A DNA stretch of 64,000 bases, taken from NCBI RefSeq assembly GCF_000423465.1, contig NZ_KE384021.1:373115-437114 (forward strand). The letters are read 5' to 3'. Source of the stretch: Propionicicella superfundia DSM 22317. Its GTDB lineage: Bacteria > Actinomycetota > Actinomycetes > Propionibacteriales > Propionibacteriaceae. The notes under the pieces are model-generated. The model was not told where the DNA came from, made no database searches, and was given only the letters and a program-made list of their open reading frames with translations. The translations under genes were made by a program, and so were the position numbers. Shown piece by piece: positions 16,565 through 24,854 of this stretch (within the stretch, counting starts at the first letter, position 1; every line of letters starts with the position of its first letter).

Positions 16565-16675
16565 ATGCCCATGAGCACCATCGCACCCACGACCACACCG
16601 GCCCGCGCCCCGGCCCACGAGGTCGCCTACCTGCCCGCGGCGCGCGTGGGCGAGCGGAGGCCGAGCCATGACTGA
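16565..16675 (+). CDS. Small ORF (36 aa) overlapping the aminotransferase start
   Basis: MPMSTIAPTTTPARAP... to ...RRPSHD, ending in TGA. The stop overlaps the ATG of the aminotransferase gene, the arrangement expected for translational coupling. There is no Cys and no recognisable domain. A weak RBS-like AGCAGGA precedes it. It may be a real small protein, a leader for the aminotransferase, or chance. Confidence 0.3.
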   Translation: MPMSTIAPTTTPARAPAHEVAYLPAARVGERRPSHD

Positions 16676-18050
16676 GACGAGCACGGCGACGCTGGTCGCA
16701 TCCGACCTCGCCCACGTGGTGCACCCGCAGCACTTCGTGGGAGAGACGCAGACCCCCCGGATCTGGGTCGGCGGCCACGGGGCCTACCTTCGCGACGCGG
16801 CAGGCAAGGACTATCTCGACGGACTGTCGGGCATGTGGAACGTCTACCTCGGCCACGGCCGGCGCGAGCTGATCGACGTCGCCGCCCGGCAGGCGGAACG
16901 GCTGTCCTTCGCCACCGGGTACGCGGGGTCGCTCAACCCCGTCACCGTCGAGTTGGCCGAGACGCTGGCCGGGATCACCTATCCGGGGATCGACTCCTTC
17001 TACTTCACCTCCGGCGGCGGTGAGGCGACCGACACGTCGATCCGGACCGCGCGGTACTACTGGCGTGCGCTCGGACGTCCCGGCAAGCGGATCGTGATCT
17101 CGCGCGAGCTCTCGTACCACGGGTCGACGATCGGCTCGTCCTCGGCGACCGGGGTCGCGGAGTTCTCCGAGCCGTTCGGCGGGAGGCTGCCCGACCACAC
17201 GCTGATCGGCTCCCCCTACCCGTACCGGTTCGCGTCGACCGACGGGGTGTCCGACGGCATCGCGGCCGCGAACCTCCTCGAACAGGCGATCCTCGCGGCG
17301 GGGCCCGAGAACGTGGCCGCCTTCATCGCCGAGCCGGTGCAGGGCGGCGGCGGGGGCGTGCTCGTGCCGCAGGACGACTACTTCCGCCGCATCCGGGAGA
17401 TCTGCGACACCTACGAGGTGCTGTTCATCAGCGACGACGTCATCACCGGCTTCGGCCGGACCGGACGCTGGTTCGGCCTCGACCACTGGGATGTCACCCC
17501 CGACATCGTCCAGTTCGCGAAGGGCATCACCAGCGGCTATTTCCCGTTCGGCGGCGTCGGCTTCTCGCGGGCGATCCGCGACGTCCTCGACGAGGCGTCG
17601 TCGGGCGGGCGCTGGTGGCACGGGTACACCTATTCGGGTCACCCCATCGGCTCCGCGGTCGCCCTGGAGACCATCAGGATCATTCGCGACGAAGGGCTCG
17701 TCGAGCGCTCGGCGGCGCTGGGCGGGCGGCTGCTGGACGGGCTGCGGGAGACTCTCGGCGATCATCCCCACGTCGGCGAGATCCGCGGGCTCGGGCTGCT
17801 GGCCGCCGTCGAGCCCGTGCAGGACAGGGCCACCAAGGAGCCGTTCGCCGAGGAGCTGACCGTCGCTCCCCGGATCAAGGAGGCGCTGTACGAGCGTGGG
17901 CTCGCCACCCGCGTCCTCGACAACGCCATCTGCCTCGCCCCGCCGCTGATCGTGTCGGAGTCCGACGTGGACCGGATCGTCGACACGGTGTCCTCGGCGG
18001 TGCGGGACGTCACATCTCATGGCGCGCGAAAGACAGGAGCCAATCGATGA
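16668..18050 (+). CDS. Class III aminotransferase (PLP-dependent)
   Basis: A 460-residue fold-type I aminotransferase of the class III (omega-transaminase) group, which moves amino groups from terminal or alpha amines such as beta-alanine, GABA or taurine to pyruvate or 2-oxoglutarate. The PLP lysine is K285 in 'QFAKGITSGYFP', and 'FISDDVITGFGRTG' carries the pyridine-binding Asp. 'YFTSGGGEATDTSIRTAR' is the phosphate-binding segment and 'WWHGYTYSGHPIGSAVAL' the conserved late loop. It lies between the sulfur-linked importer operon and an O-acetylhomoserine sulfhydrylase. A taurine- or homocysteine-related substrate is possible but not shown by the sequence. Confidence 0.88.
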   Translation: MTETSTATLVASDLAHVVHPQHFVGETQTPRIWVGGHGAYLRDAAGKDYLDGLSGMWNVYLGHGRRELIDVAARQAERLSFATGYAGSLNPVTVELAETLAGITYPGIDSFYFTSGGGEATDTSIRTARYYWRALGRPGKRIVISRELSYHGSTIGSSSATGVAEFSEPFGGRLPDHTLIGSPYPYRFASTDGVSDGIAAANLLEQAILAAGPENVAAFIAEPVQGGGGGVLVPQDDYFRRIREICDTYEVLFISDDVITGFGRTGRWFGLDHWDVTPDIVQFAKGITSGYFPFGGVGFSRAIRDVLDEASSGGRWWHGYTYSGHPIGSAVALETIRIIRDEGLVERSAALGGRLLDGLRETLGDHPHVGEIRGLGLLAAVEPVQDRATKEPFAEELTVAPRIKEALYERGLATRVLDNAICLAPPLIVSESDVDRIVDTVSSAVRDVTSHGARKTGANR

Positions 18051-18111
18051 GCACAGGTACGCAACCGTCCATGTCCGCCCGAACAGGGCAGCGGCGGGGG
18101 AGGGCGGCCGC

Positions 18112-19419
18112 ATGAGCGTCCCCGACCGCAGCCTCGGGTTCGAGACCCGGCAGCTCCACGCGGGATTCACCCCCGACAGCGACTACCACGCGGCGGCGCC
18201 GCCGATCTACCAGACGACGTCCTACGTCTTCCCCGACTTCGAGACCGCGCGGGCGATCAACGCGCTCGAGGATCTGTCCTACGACTACACCCGCATCGGC
18301 AACCCGACGGTGGAGTTCCTCGAGAACCGGCTCGCCGACCTCGAGGGCGGCACGGCGGCCGTCGCGTTCGCCTCCGGGCAGGCGGCGACGGCGAACACGA
18401 TCCTCAACATCACGCACGCGGGGGACAACGTGGTCGCGTCCCGGACGGTGTACGGCGGTTCGTACAACCTGTTCGCGAACACGCTGCCGCGGCACGGCGT
18501 CACAGGGAAGCTCGTGGACGCCGAGGATCCCGCCAACGTCGAGCGGGCCATCGACGAGCACACCAGAGGCGTGTTCATCGAGACCATCGGGAACCCCGAC
18601 ATCAACGTCCTCGACGTCGAGCGGCTCGCCGAGATCGCCCACGCGGCGGGGATCCCGCTGATTCTCGACAACACGTTCGCGACGCCGTACCTGTTCTCTC
18701 CCTTCGAGCACGGAGTCGACATCTCGATCCACTCGGCCACGAAGTTCATCGGCGGTCACGGGACGACCATCGGCGGGCTCGTGGTGGACGGCGGCACCTT
18801 CGACTGGAGCAGCGGCAAGTTCCCCGACTTCACCGAGCCCGATCCCAGCTACGGCGGCATCGTGCACTGGGAGAAGTGGGGCGACTTCCCCGATGCGGGC
18901 AACGTCGCCTTCGCGTTCAAGCTGCGCCTGCACTACCTGCGCACGCTGGGTGCCGCGATGAGCCCGTTCAGCGCGTTCCTGCTCATCCAGGGGCTGGAGA
19001 CGCTGTCGTTGCGGCTGGAGCGGCAGGTCGCCAACGCGAAGGCGGTGGCGGAGTTCCTCGCCGAGGACCCGCGCGTCGACTGGGTGAGCTACCCGGGCCT
19101 GCCGTCGAGCCCGTACTACGACCTGAGCCGGCGCTACCTGCCCCGGGGTGCGGGATCGGTGGTCGGCTTCGGCGTCAAGGGTGGTCTTGCGGCCGCGCGG
19201 ACCTTCATCGAGGCGTTGCAGGTGTTCACCTTCCTCGCGAACGTGGGGGACTCCCGCTCGCTCGCGCTGCATCCGGCGACCGTCACGCATTCGCAGTTGA
19301 GCGAGGAGCAGCAGATCGCCGCCGGCGTCCGTCCCGAGCAGATCCGGCTCTCGGTCGGCACCGAGTCCGTCGAGGACCTGCTCTGGGATCTCGATCAGGC
19401 GCTGGGCCGGGCGGTCTGA
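18112..19419 (+). CDS. O-acetylhomoserine sulfhydrylase-type PLP enzyme (MetY-like)
   Basis: A 435-residue Cys/Met-metabolism PLP enzyme (cystathionine gamma-synthase superfamily) of MetY length. The PLP lysine is K211 in 'SIHSATKFIGGHG'. The MetY-type N-terminus 'GFETRQLHAG' and 'PIYQTTSYVF' are clear, as is 'YTRIGNPTVEFLENRLADLEGG'. The expected reaction is O-acetyl-L-homoserine plus sulfide (or a thiol) giving homocysteine. The ATG at 18112 follows GGGGGAGGG and lies 61 nt after the aminotransferase stop. A second, more standard paralog is at 63489. A duplicated enzyme here may use a specialised thiol co-substrate supplied by the adjacent importer (inference). Confidence 0.9.
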   Translation: MSVPDRSLGFETRQLHAGFTPDSDYHAAAPPIYQTTSYVFPDFETARAINALEDLSYDYTRIGNPTVEFLENRLADLEGGTAAVAFASGQAATANTILNITHAGDNVVASRTVYGGSYNLFANTLPRHGVTGKLVDAEDPANVERAIDEHTRGVFIETIGNPDINVLDVERLAEIAHAAGIPLILDNTFATPYLFSPFEHGVDISIHSATKFIGGHGTTIGGLVVDGGTFDWSSGKFPDFTEPDPSYGGIVHWEKWGDFPDAGNVAFAFKLRLHYLRTLGAAMSPFSAFLLIQGLETLSLRLERQVANAKAVAEFLAEDPRVDWVSYPGLPSSPYYDLSRRYLPRGAGSVVGFGVKGGLAAARTFIEALQVFTFLANVGDSRSLALHPATVTHSQLSEEQQIAAGVRPEQIRLSVGTESVEDLLWDLDQALGRAV

Positions 19420-19429
19420 CCGCACCCCG

Positions 19430-19499
19430 CCACCGCCGAACGCTCCCGAACTGCCGGAATTCGCGCGAATTCCGGCGGTTTGGGAGCGTTCGGCGGTGG
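19430..19499. terminator. 70-bp near-perfect palindrome, element B (bidirectional terminator candidate)
   Basis: Two 35-nt arms match at 33 of 35 positions around the centre GAATTCGCGCGAATTC. It fills the gap between the convergent MetY-like and amidohydrolase genes, so it can act as a terminator for both. It is the same family as element A at 5404-5473. Confidence 0.8.
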
Positions 19500-19503
19500 C
19501 GGC

Positions 19504-21144
19504 TCAGCGTTCGTGGACCAGGCGGCCGTGGACGAAGGTCGCCTCGACCCGCAGGGTGCCGAGCGCGGCCGACTCGACCTGGAGCGGGTCGCGGTCGAGG
19601 ACGACGAGGTCGGCCTCCTTGCCCACCTCGATGGAGCCGGCGAACTCCGACAGCCCGCAGGCATGGGCCGCCTCGGAGGTGTAGGCCCGCACGGCGGCCT
19701 CCACCGGCAGCGCCTCGCCCGGCAGCAGGGGATCCGCCAGCGATCGAGGGTCGGACGCGTGGGGGTCGCCCGGCGCCGCCGTGCGGTTCACGGCGGTGTG
19801 GATGTTGGCGATCGGATCGGGCGTCGAGACGGGCCAGTCGGAGCCGAAGGCCACCCGCACGCCGGCGCGGGCCAGCGACCCGTACGCGAAGTGGCGTTCC
19901 TGCTGATCGGCGGTGAGCAGGGGCAGCTTGGTCTCCACGAGAACCGGGTCGTGGCGGGCCCACAGCGGCGTGACGTTGGCGATGGTCCCGAGCCGGCGCA
20001 TCCGTTCGAGATCGGGTCTCGCGATGAGGTCGATGTGAGCGATCTGGTGGCGCCGACGGCCGCGGTTCGCGGTCGCCTCGATGGCGTCCAGCGCCTGCGC
20101 GACGGCGCGGTCGCCGACCGCGTGAAGATGCAGGTCGAAGCCCAGGTCGTCGAGCGCCCGGGCGGCTGCCGCCAGCTCGTCGTCGCCGAACTGCAGCACT
20201 CCGTGCTCGCCGGGATGCCCGGCGTAGGCGTCGAACACGGCTCCCGTCAGGTTCTCGCAGTTGCCGTCGAGGATGAACTTCGCCGCCGTGGCCCGGAACC
20301 GGCCGTCGGCCGCATCCCGCCGGGCCGCGAGTTCCCGGGCCAGGTCGAGCCCGCTCCCGGGATGCCAGTACAGCGCCCCGGTCACACGGGACGCGAGCGA
20401 GCCGTCGGCGGCGGCGCGACGGTAGTGGTCGTACGGGTCCGGCATTCCGAGCGCCTCGCCGACCAGGGCGTCCTGCCACGCCGTGATACCGAGGCCGTGG
20501 AGATAGGCCTGCGCCTCCAGAAGGGCCCGGTCGACGGTGCCCCGGTCGGGTGCCGGGCGATGGGCGTCGATCAGATCGGCGGCCAGTTCGAGGACGTGAC
20601 CGGTCGGCTCGCCGTCGCTGTCGCGGGCGATCCGGCCTCCGGGCGGATCCGGCGTGTCCTTGTCGATGCCGGCGATGCGGAGCGCGGCCGAGTTCACCCA
20701 GAGACTGTGCGCGTCGTGGCTCTGGAACGCGGCGGGGCGGTCGGGGATCAGCCGGTCGAGCTCCCGCCTGTGGGGGAACCCGCCGGGGAAGAGGTCGCCG
20801 TACCAGCCGAATCCCTCGATCCACGGCCCGGGATGGCCCGCGGCGTAGTCGGCGATGAGCTGCCTGTAGCCCTCCAGGGAATGGACGCCGGAGAGATCGC
20901 ACTGCAGCCGCGCGATGCCGCCGCCGACGAGATGGAGGTGGCTGTCGATGAACCCCGGCAGGAGCGCTCGTCCGGCCAGGTCGACGACCTCGGTGCGCGG
21001 ACCGCGGTGCTGCGCCACCGCGTCGGCCCCGATCGCCACGATGCGTCCCCGGTCGACCGCCACCGCGCTGGCGGCGGCACGGCCATGCTGCTGGTGCACG
21101 GTGCCGTTCACGAAGACCGTGTCGGCCCATCGGTGATCGCTCAT
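19504..21144 (-). CDS. Amidohydrolase family protein, YtcJ-like (Amidohydro_3)
   Basis: A 546-residue metal-dependent hydrolase. The metal-binding DSHLH is at about residues 67-71, a later His occurs in 'DLHLHAVGDRAV' and another in 'HQIAHIDLIARPD', and the terminal Asp is in 'VAFGSDWPVSTPDP'. This is the YtcJ arrangement. The N- and C-terminal pieces form the usual beta-sandwich. Substrates in this group are mostly unknown (amides, N-acyl compounds). It lies 40 nt downstream of the TetR gene on the same strand, so the two probably form an operon. Confidence 0.9.
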   Translation of the reverse strand: MSDHRWADTVFVNGTVHQQHGRAAASAVAVDRGRIVAIGADAVAQHRGPRTEVVDLAGRALLPGFIDSHLHLVGGGIARLQCDLSGVHSLEGYRQLIADYAAGHPGPWIEGFGWYGDLFPGGFPHRRELDRLIPDRPAAFQSHDAHSLWVNSAALRIAGIDKDTPDPPGGRIARDSDGEPTGHVLELAADLIDAHRPAPDRGTVDRALLEAQAYLHGLGITAWQDALVGEALGMPDPYDHYRRAAADGSLASRVTGALYWHPGSGLDLARELAARRDAADGRFRATAAKFILDGNCENLTGAVFDAYAGHPGEHGVLQFGDDELAAAARALDDLGFDLHLHAVGDRAVAQALDAIEATANRGRRRHQIAHIDLIARPDLERMRRLGTIANVTPLWARHDPVLVETKLPLLTADQQERHFAYGSLARAGVRVAFGSDWPVSTPDPIANIHTAVNRTAAPGDPHASDPRSLADPLLPGEALPVEAAVRAYTSEAAHACGLSEFAGSIEVGKEADLVVLDRDPLQVESAALGTLRVEATFVHGRLVHER

Positions 21145-21184
21145 CCGGGATCCTCCTGTTCGGGGTGCTGGCCGGCGCCGGGCA

Positions 21185-21808
21185 TCAGGCGTACCTGCCC
21201 GACGCCGCGAGCGCGGGATCGCCGAGGAGGTGGGCCGCGGCGGTCAGGAAGGTCGTGAGCGCGAGGGGACTGCTCACGGCCTCGTTGCCGCTGATCAGGT
21301 GGAGCACCAGACCGTCCTCCAGCGCCAGCAGGGTGCGCGCGGTCGCCGCCGGGTCCGCGCACCGGAACACGCCGCGGGCGACCCCGGCGGAGACGAGCTC
21401 CACGTACAGCCCGTACTCCAGGCGCCACAGCCCCGAGAGAAGGACTGCATGGCGCGGGCTCTTCCTGCCGAGCCGGTGCATCTCGTAGAGCAGTTCGATC
21501 ACCTCCCGGTCGGCGTAGGGAGGGAGCCCGACCTTGAAGGTGGCGACGAGCCGGAGCCACGGGTCGTCCTGATGGCCGGCCGCCGCGGCCGTGCGCAGCG
21601 CCGAGTAGCGGGCGACCGCGTCCTCGTGGACGGCGAACAGCAGATCGTCGGTGCTGCCGAAGTGGTAGAGGACGGTGCCCGGCGAGACCCCCGCCGCGGC
21701 CGCGATCTCTCGGACCCGGGCACCCTCCAGGCCGCGGTCGCGCAGCACGCGTCCCGCGGCGGCCACGAGCCCACGTCTGCTGGTGTCGGATTTCGAGGGT
21801 GCTGTCAT
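21185..21808 (-). CDS. TetR-family transcriptional regulator
   Basis: A 207-residue regulator. The N-terminal helix-turn-helix spans about residues 10-55, with 'VREIAAAAGVSPGTVLYHFGSTDDLLFAVHEDAV' typical of TetR_N. The C-terminal helical ligand domain ends 'LTTFLTAAAHLLGDPALAASGRYA'. It is upstream of the amidohydrolase in the same direction and divergent from the ABC importer at 22163, so it may control one or both from the 354-nt region between them. Confidence 0.9.
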   Translation of the reverse strand: MTAPSKSDTSRRGLVAAAGRVLRDRGLEGARVREIAAAAGVSPGTVLYHFGSTDDLLFAVHEDAVARYSALRTAAAAGHQDDPWLRLVATFKVGLPPYADREVIELLYEMHRLGRKSPRHAVLLSGLWRLEYGLYVELVSAGVARGVFRCADPAATARTLLALEDGLVLHLISGNEAVSSPLALTTFLTAAAHLLGDPALAASGRYA

Positions 21809-22162
21809 GGCCCCACATCATGGCACCGTCTCGGTCGGAGGGCGGCCCTTTTTACACAGTTGTACAGTTCCAACCCTCGCGAGACCCCCGTCGGAGTGGC
21901 CGTCTCGCCGTCAGCGGTCTCGAAAGTTACAAACGTGCGACAACCGTGAAACCGTCCTTCTAGGCTGGGCACGCCTCGTTAGCATGCGGCATCGGGGCAC
22001 GCGCCTGGTGACGGGTTCGGCAGATGACGTTTCCGGCGGGTCGCCACAACACCAAAATCCTGAACTGTCGTTCAGAAATGAATGGAGCCAGACCGGTATG
22101 CGACGTGGTCGAGCACACAGCGAAGCGGCGGACCACACGCTGTCTGAAAGGAAGTAGCCGCC
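21809..22162. promoter_or_regulatory. Divergent control region between TetR gene and ABC importer
   Basis: A 354-nt non-coding stretch with visibly lower GC in parts. An imperfect inverted repeat TACACAGT-TGTACA lies at about 21852-21866 near the TetR start and is a candidate operator. TAGGCT at 21961-21966 is a possible -10 for the importer, with GCGACA at 21937-21942 as a weak -35. No Cys-rich mini-ORF is present. An open 57-codon frame from 21984 has no recognisable features. Confidence 0.4.
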
Positions 22163-23167
22163 ATGACCAGGACCCTTACCCGGACGGCGATCGCCGTCCT
22201 CGCGGGCGCGGTGGCGCTCTCGCTCGGCGCCTGTAGCTCACCCCAGACCTCCACGACGAGCGCTGCACCCACGACCGTGGGCATCGCCATGCAGCCGTGG
22301 ATCGGATACGGCCCGTGGTACATCGCCAAGGACCAGGGATTCGACGTGCAGAACGGGGTGAGCCTCGATCTGGTGACCTTCACGACCGACGCCGACGCCG
22401 CTGCCGCCTTCACCTCGGGCAAGGTGGTCGGCGCGAACTCCGCGATCAACAGCCTGGGCCACCTCGTCCATGCCGGTCAGGAGCACACGATCGTGATGCT
22501 GGAGGACGTCTCCACCACGGCCGACGCCATCCTCGCCGGCTCCGGCGTGGACTCGATCGCGGACCTGAAGGGGAAGAAGGTCGCCTTCGAGGCGGCGACC
22601 ACGAGCGACCTGCTGCTGCGGTACGCCCTCTCCACGGCCGGCCTGACCACCGACGACATCACCGTCGTCCCGACCCCGGCGGCCAACGCGGGCGCCGCGC
22701 TGCTGTCGGGCTCCGTGGACGCCGCCGTGACCTACGAGCCCTACATCAGCGCGGCCGTCGCGCAGGGCAAGGACGTCAAGCTCCTCTACACCGCCGGTGA
22801 GAAGCCGGGTCTCATCGCCGACGTCTTCACCGTGAACACGCCGTGGGCGAAGGAGAACCCCGACACCGTCAAGAGCCTCCTGCGTGCCTGGGACGCCGCG
22901 GTCGCCTATCTGAAGGAGAACCCCGACGAGGGGCACGCCATCATCGCCGAGGCCGTCGGAGCCAGCGTGGAGGATCTGGAGACGAGCTTCGAGGGGGTTC
23001 AGATCTACACGCTGGACGAGTCCAACACGTATCTGGCCGGTGACTTCGCCTCGACCGCCCGCGAGATCAACAAGATCCAGGTGGACTCCGGCGACACCGA
23101 CGTGACCGGTGTCGACCTGCCGTCGCTCGTCGACACGAGCCACGGGGTCGAGGCAGCGAAGAAATGA
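22163..23167 (+). CDS. ABC transporter substrate-binding lipoprotein, SsuA/NMT1 type
   Basis: A 334-residue periplasmic-binding protein of the nitrate/sulfonate/taurine/pyrimidine-precursor group. The signal peptide ends in the lipobox SLGAC, with lipidated Cys24. 'MQPWIGYGPWYIAKDQGF' is the ligand-site opening motif. The middle contains 'DLKGKKVAFEAATTSDLLLRYAL' and 'VDAAVTYEPYISAAV', both typical of this group. The ligand is unknown; because the hut operon follows, histidine, urocanate or a related nitrogen compound is possible, as are sulfonates. The stop overlaps the permease start by 4 nt. Confidence 0.88.
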   Translation: MTRTLTRTAIAVLAGAVALSLGACSSPQTSTTSAAPTTVGIAMQPWIGYGPWYIAKDQGFDVQNGVSLDLVTFTTDADAAAAFTSGKVVGANSAINSLGHLVHAGQEHTIVMLEDVSTTADAILAGSGVDSIADLKGKKVAFEAATTSDLLLRYALSTAGLTTDDITVVPTPAANAGAALLSGSVDAAVTYEPYISAAVAQGKDVKLLYTAGEKPGLIADVFTVNTPWAKENPDTVKSLLRAWDAAVAYLKENPDEGHAIIAEAVGASVEDLETSFEGVQIYTLDESNTYLAGDFASTAREINKIQVDSGDTDVTGVDLPSLVDTSHGVEAAKK

Positions 23168-24033
23168 CCTCTCGTCCGGTCGGCGAGGCCGCCGTGCAGG
23201 AGGCCGTACGTCCGGCCGGCCGGGCCGGGGCACGGCGGCCCAGGCCTCCGGGGCAGCTCTTCCAGCCCGTGAGCTGGCAGCGGTTCTGGATCCTGGGCGC
23301 CGGCGCGATCGTCGCGCTGCTGCTCGTGTGGTACCTCGTCACCGCTCTGGGGCTCGTCAGCCCCATGATCCTCCCGGCTCCCGGCGATGTGCTGAGCGCC
23401 GGGCTCGACCTGGCGCGCAGCGGCCAGCTCGCGGCCGACACCTGGGCAAGCGTGGAGCGGGTCATGATCGGCTTCGCGATCTCTCTCGTCGTCGCGCTGC
23501 CGATCGGCGTCCTCATGGGCACCCTCGGCTGGTTCGAGGCACTGCTGGAGCCGCTGATCGACTTCATCCGCTACATGCCGGCGGTGGCGTTCGTGCCGCT
23601 CACCATCGTCTGGTTCGGCGTGGACGAGAGTCAGAAGTACGCGATCCTGTTCATCGGCACCTTCTTCCAGCAGGTGCTGATGGTGATGGACAACGTCAAG
23701 CGGACTCCGCACGAGTTCGTCCAGGTCGGACAGACCATCGGCCTCTCGCGCGTCAAGCAGATGCTCCGGATCGTGCTGCCGGCGTCGGCACCCGCGCTCT
23801 GGGACACGATTCGCGTCACCCTCGGCTGGGCGTGGACCTGGCTCGTCGTCGCGGAGCTGGTCGCGGCCCCGGACGGGCTCGGGCAGCGCATCGTGGTGTC
23901 GCAGCGGTATCTGGCCACCGACCGCATCTTCTTCCTGATCGGGCTGATCGGGCTGATCGGCCTCGTGTCCGACCAGGTTCTCAAGGCTCTCGGCAGGGTG
24001 CTGTTCCCCTGGGCGTCGCGAGGAGCGAAATGA
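23164..24033 (+). CDS. ABC transporter permease, SsuC/TauC type
   Basis: A 289-residue permease with an Arg/Pro-rich cytoplasmic N-terminus (about 40 residues) and about six spans. The loop 'TIGLSRVKQMLRIVLPASAPALWDTIRVTLGWAWTW' is the EAA motif of the nitrate/sulfonate class. It begins at an ATGA overlap with the binding protein and ends with an ATGA overlap with the ATPase, so the three subunits are made stoichiometrically. Confidence 0.9.
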   Translation: MTSRPVGEAAVQEAVRPAGRAGARRPRPPGQLFQPVSWQRFWILGAGAIVALLLVWYLVTALGLVSPMILPAPGDVLSAGLDLARSGQLAADTWASVERVMIGFAISLVVALPIGVLMGTLGWFEALLEPLIDFIRYMPAVAFVPLTIVWFGVDESQKYAILFIGTFFQQVLMVMDNVKRTPHEFVQVGQTIGLSRVKQMLRIVLPASAPALWDTIRVTLGWAWTWLVVAELVAAPDGLGQRIVVSQRYLATDRIFFLIGLIGLIGLVSDQVLKALGRVLFPWASRGAK

Positions 24034-24839
24034 GTCGCATGGACACGGCACCGACCGAGGGCACCGACGCGGTCCTGACCGGCATCACGAAGACCTACCA
24101 CTCGCGCAAACGCACCGTGGAGGCGCTCGGTCCCGTGTCGCTGGAGCTGAAGGCCGACGAGTTCACGACGCTGATCGGCGTCTCCGGCTGCGGCAAGAGC
24201 ACCCTGCTGCACATCGTCGCGGGGCTCGAGCAGCCGACGTCCGGGCGCGTGGAGATCGGCGGCAGCGAGGTCTTCGGCCCGGGGCGCGACCGCGGGATGG
24301 TGTTCCAGAGCTACACGTTGTTCCCCTGGCTCACCGTGCAGGCCAACGTGGAGTTCGCGCTGCGCGACACCGAGCTGTCCCGTGCCGAACGGCGGGAACG
24401 CGCCCGGGAGTACCTCGAGCTCGTCGGCGTGAGCGACTTCCGCGACGCCTTCCCGTCACAGCTCTCGGGCGGCATGCGGCAGCGGGTGGCGATCGCGCGG
24501 GCCCTGTCGTACCGCCCGCGGATGCTGCTCATGGACGAGCCCTTCGGCGCCCTCGACGCCCAGACCCGCCAGGACATGCAGGAACTGCTGCTGCAGGTCT
24601 GGGAGGCCCATCGGCTCAACGTGCTCTTCGTCACCCACGACATCGACGAGGCGATCTTCCTGTCGGACAGGATCGTGATGCTGTCCGGCCGTCCCGGGCG
24701 CGTGAAGCTCGACCTCCGGCCGGGGATCCCTCGGCCCCGCACGGTCGACATCCTCACCTCCCCGGTGCTGATGTCCTACAAGGCGCGGCTGCTCGCCGCA
24801 CTGCGCGAGGAGGGCGCCGCCGCGACGAGGGCCGGCTGA
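24030..24839 (+). CDS. ABC transporter ATP-binding protein, SsuB/TauB type
   Basis: A 269-residue ATPase. Walker A is GVSGCGKS near residues 50-57, with 'GMVFQSYTLFPWLTV' (Q-loop, class-specific), the signature LSGGMRQR, Walker B 'MLLMDEPFGALD' and the switch His in 'FVTHDIDEAIFLSDR'. These are standard for the nitrate/sulfonate/taurine group. The stop is 15 nt from the convergent IclR gene stop. Confidence 0.92.
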   Translation: MSRMDTAPTEGTDAVLTGITKTYHSRKRTVEALGPVSLELKADEFTTLIGVSGCGKSTLLHIVAGLEQPTSGRVEIGGSEVFGPGRDRGMVFQSYTLFPWLTVQANVEFALRDTELSRAERRERAREYLELVGVSDFRDAFPSQLSGGMRQRVAIARALSYRPRMLLMDEPFGALDAQTRQDMQELLLQVWEAHRLNVLFVTHDIDEAIFLSDRIVMLSGRPGRVKLDLRPGIPRPRTVDILTSPVLMSYKARLLAALREEGAAATRAG

Positions 24840-24854
24840 GCCGACACGGCGGGG

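Noticed and set aside
21984-22157. 57-codon ORF before the SsuA-type binding protein as a fourth sulfur leader
   Set aside because: It contains no cysteine, is not positioned 6-7 nt after a -10, and its sequence does not resemble the three leaders.
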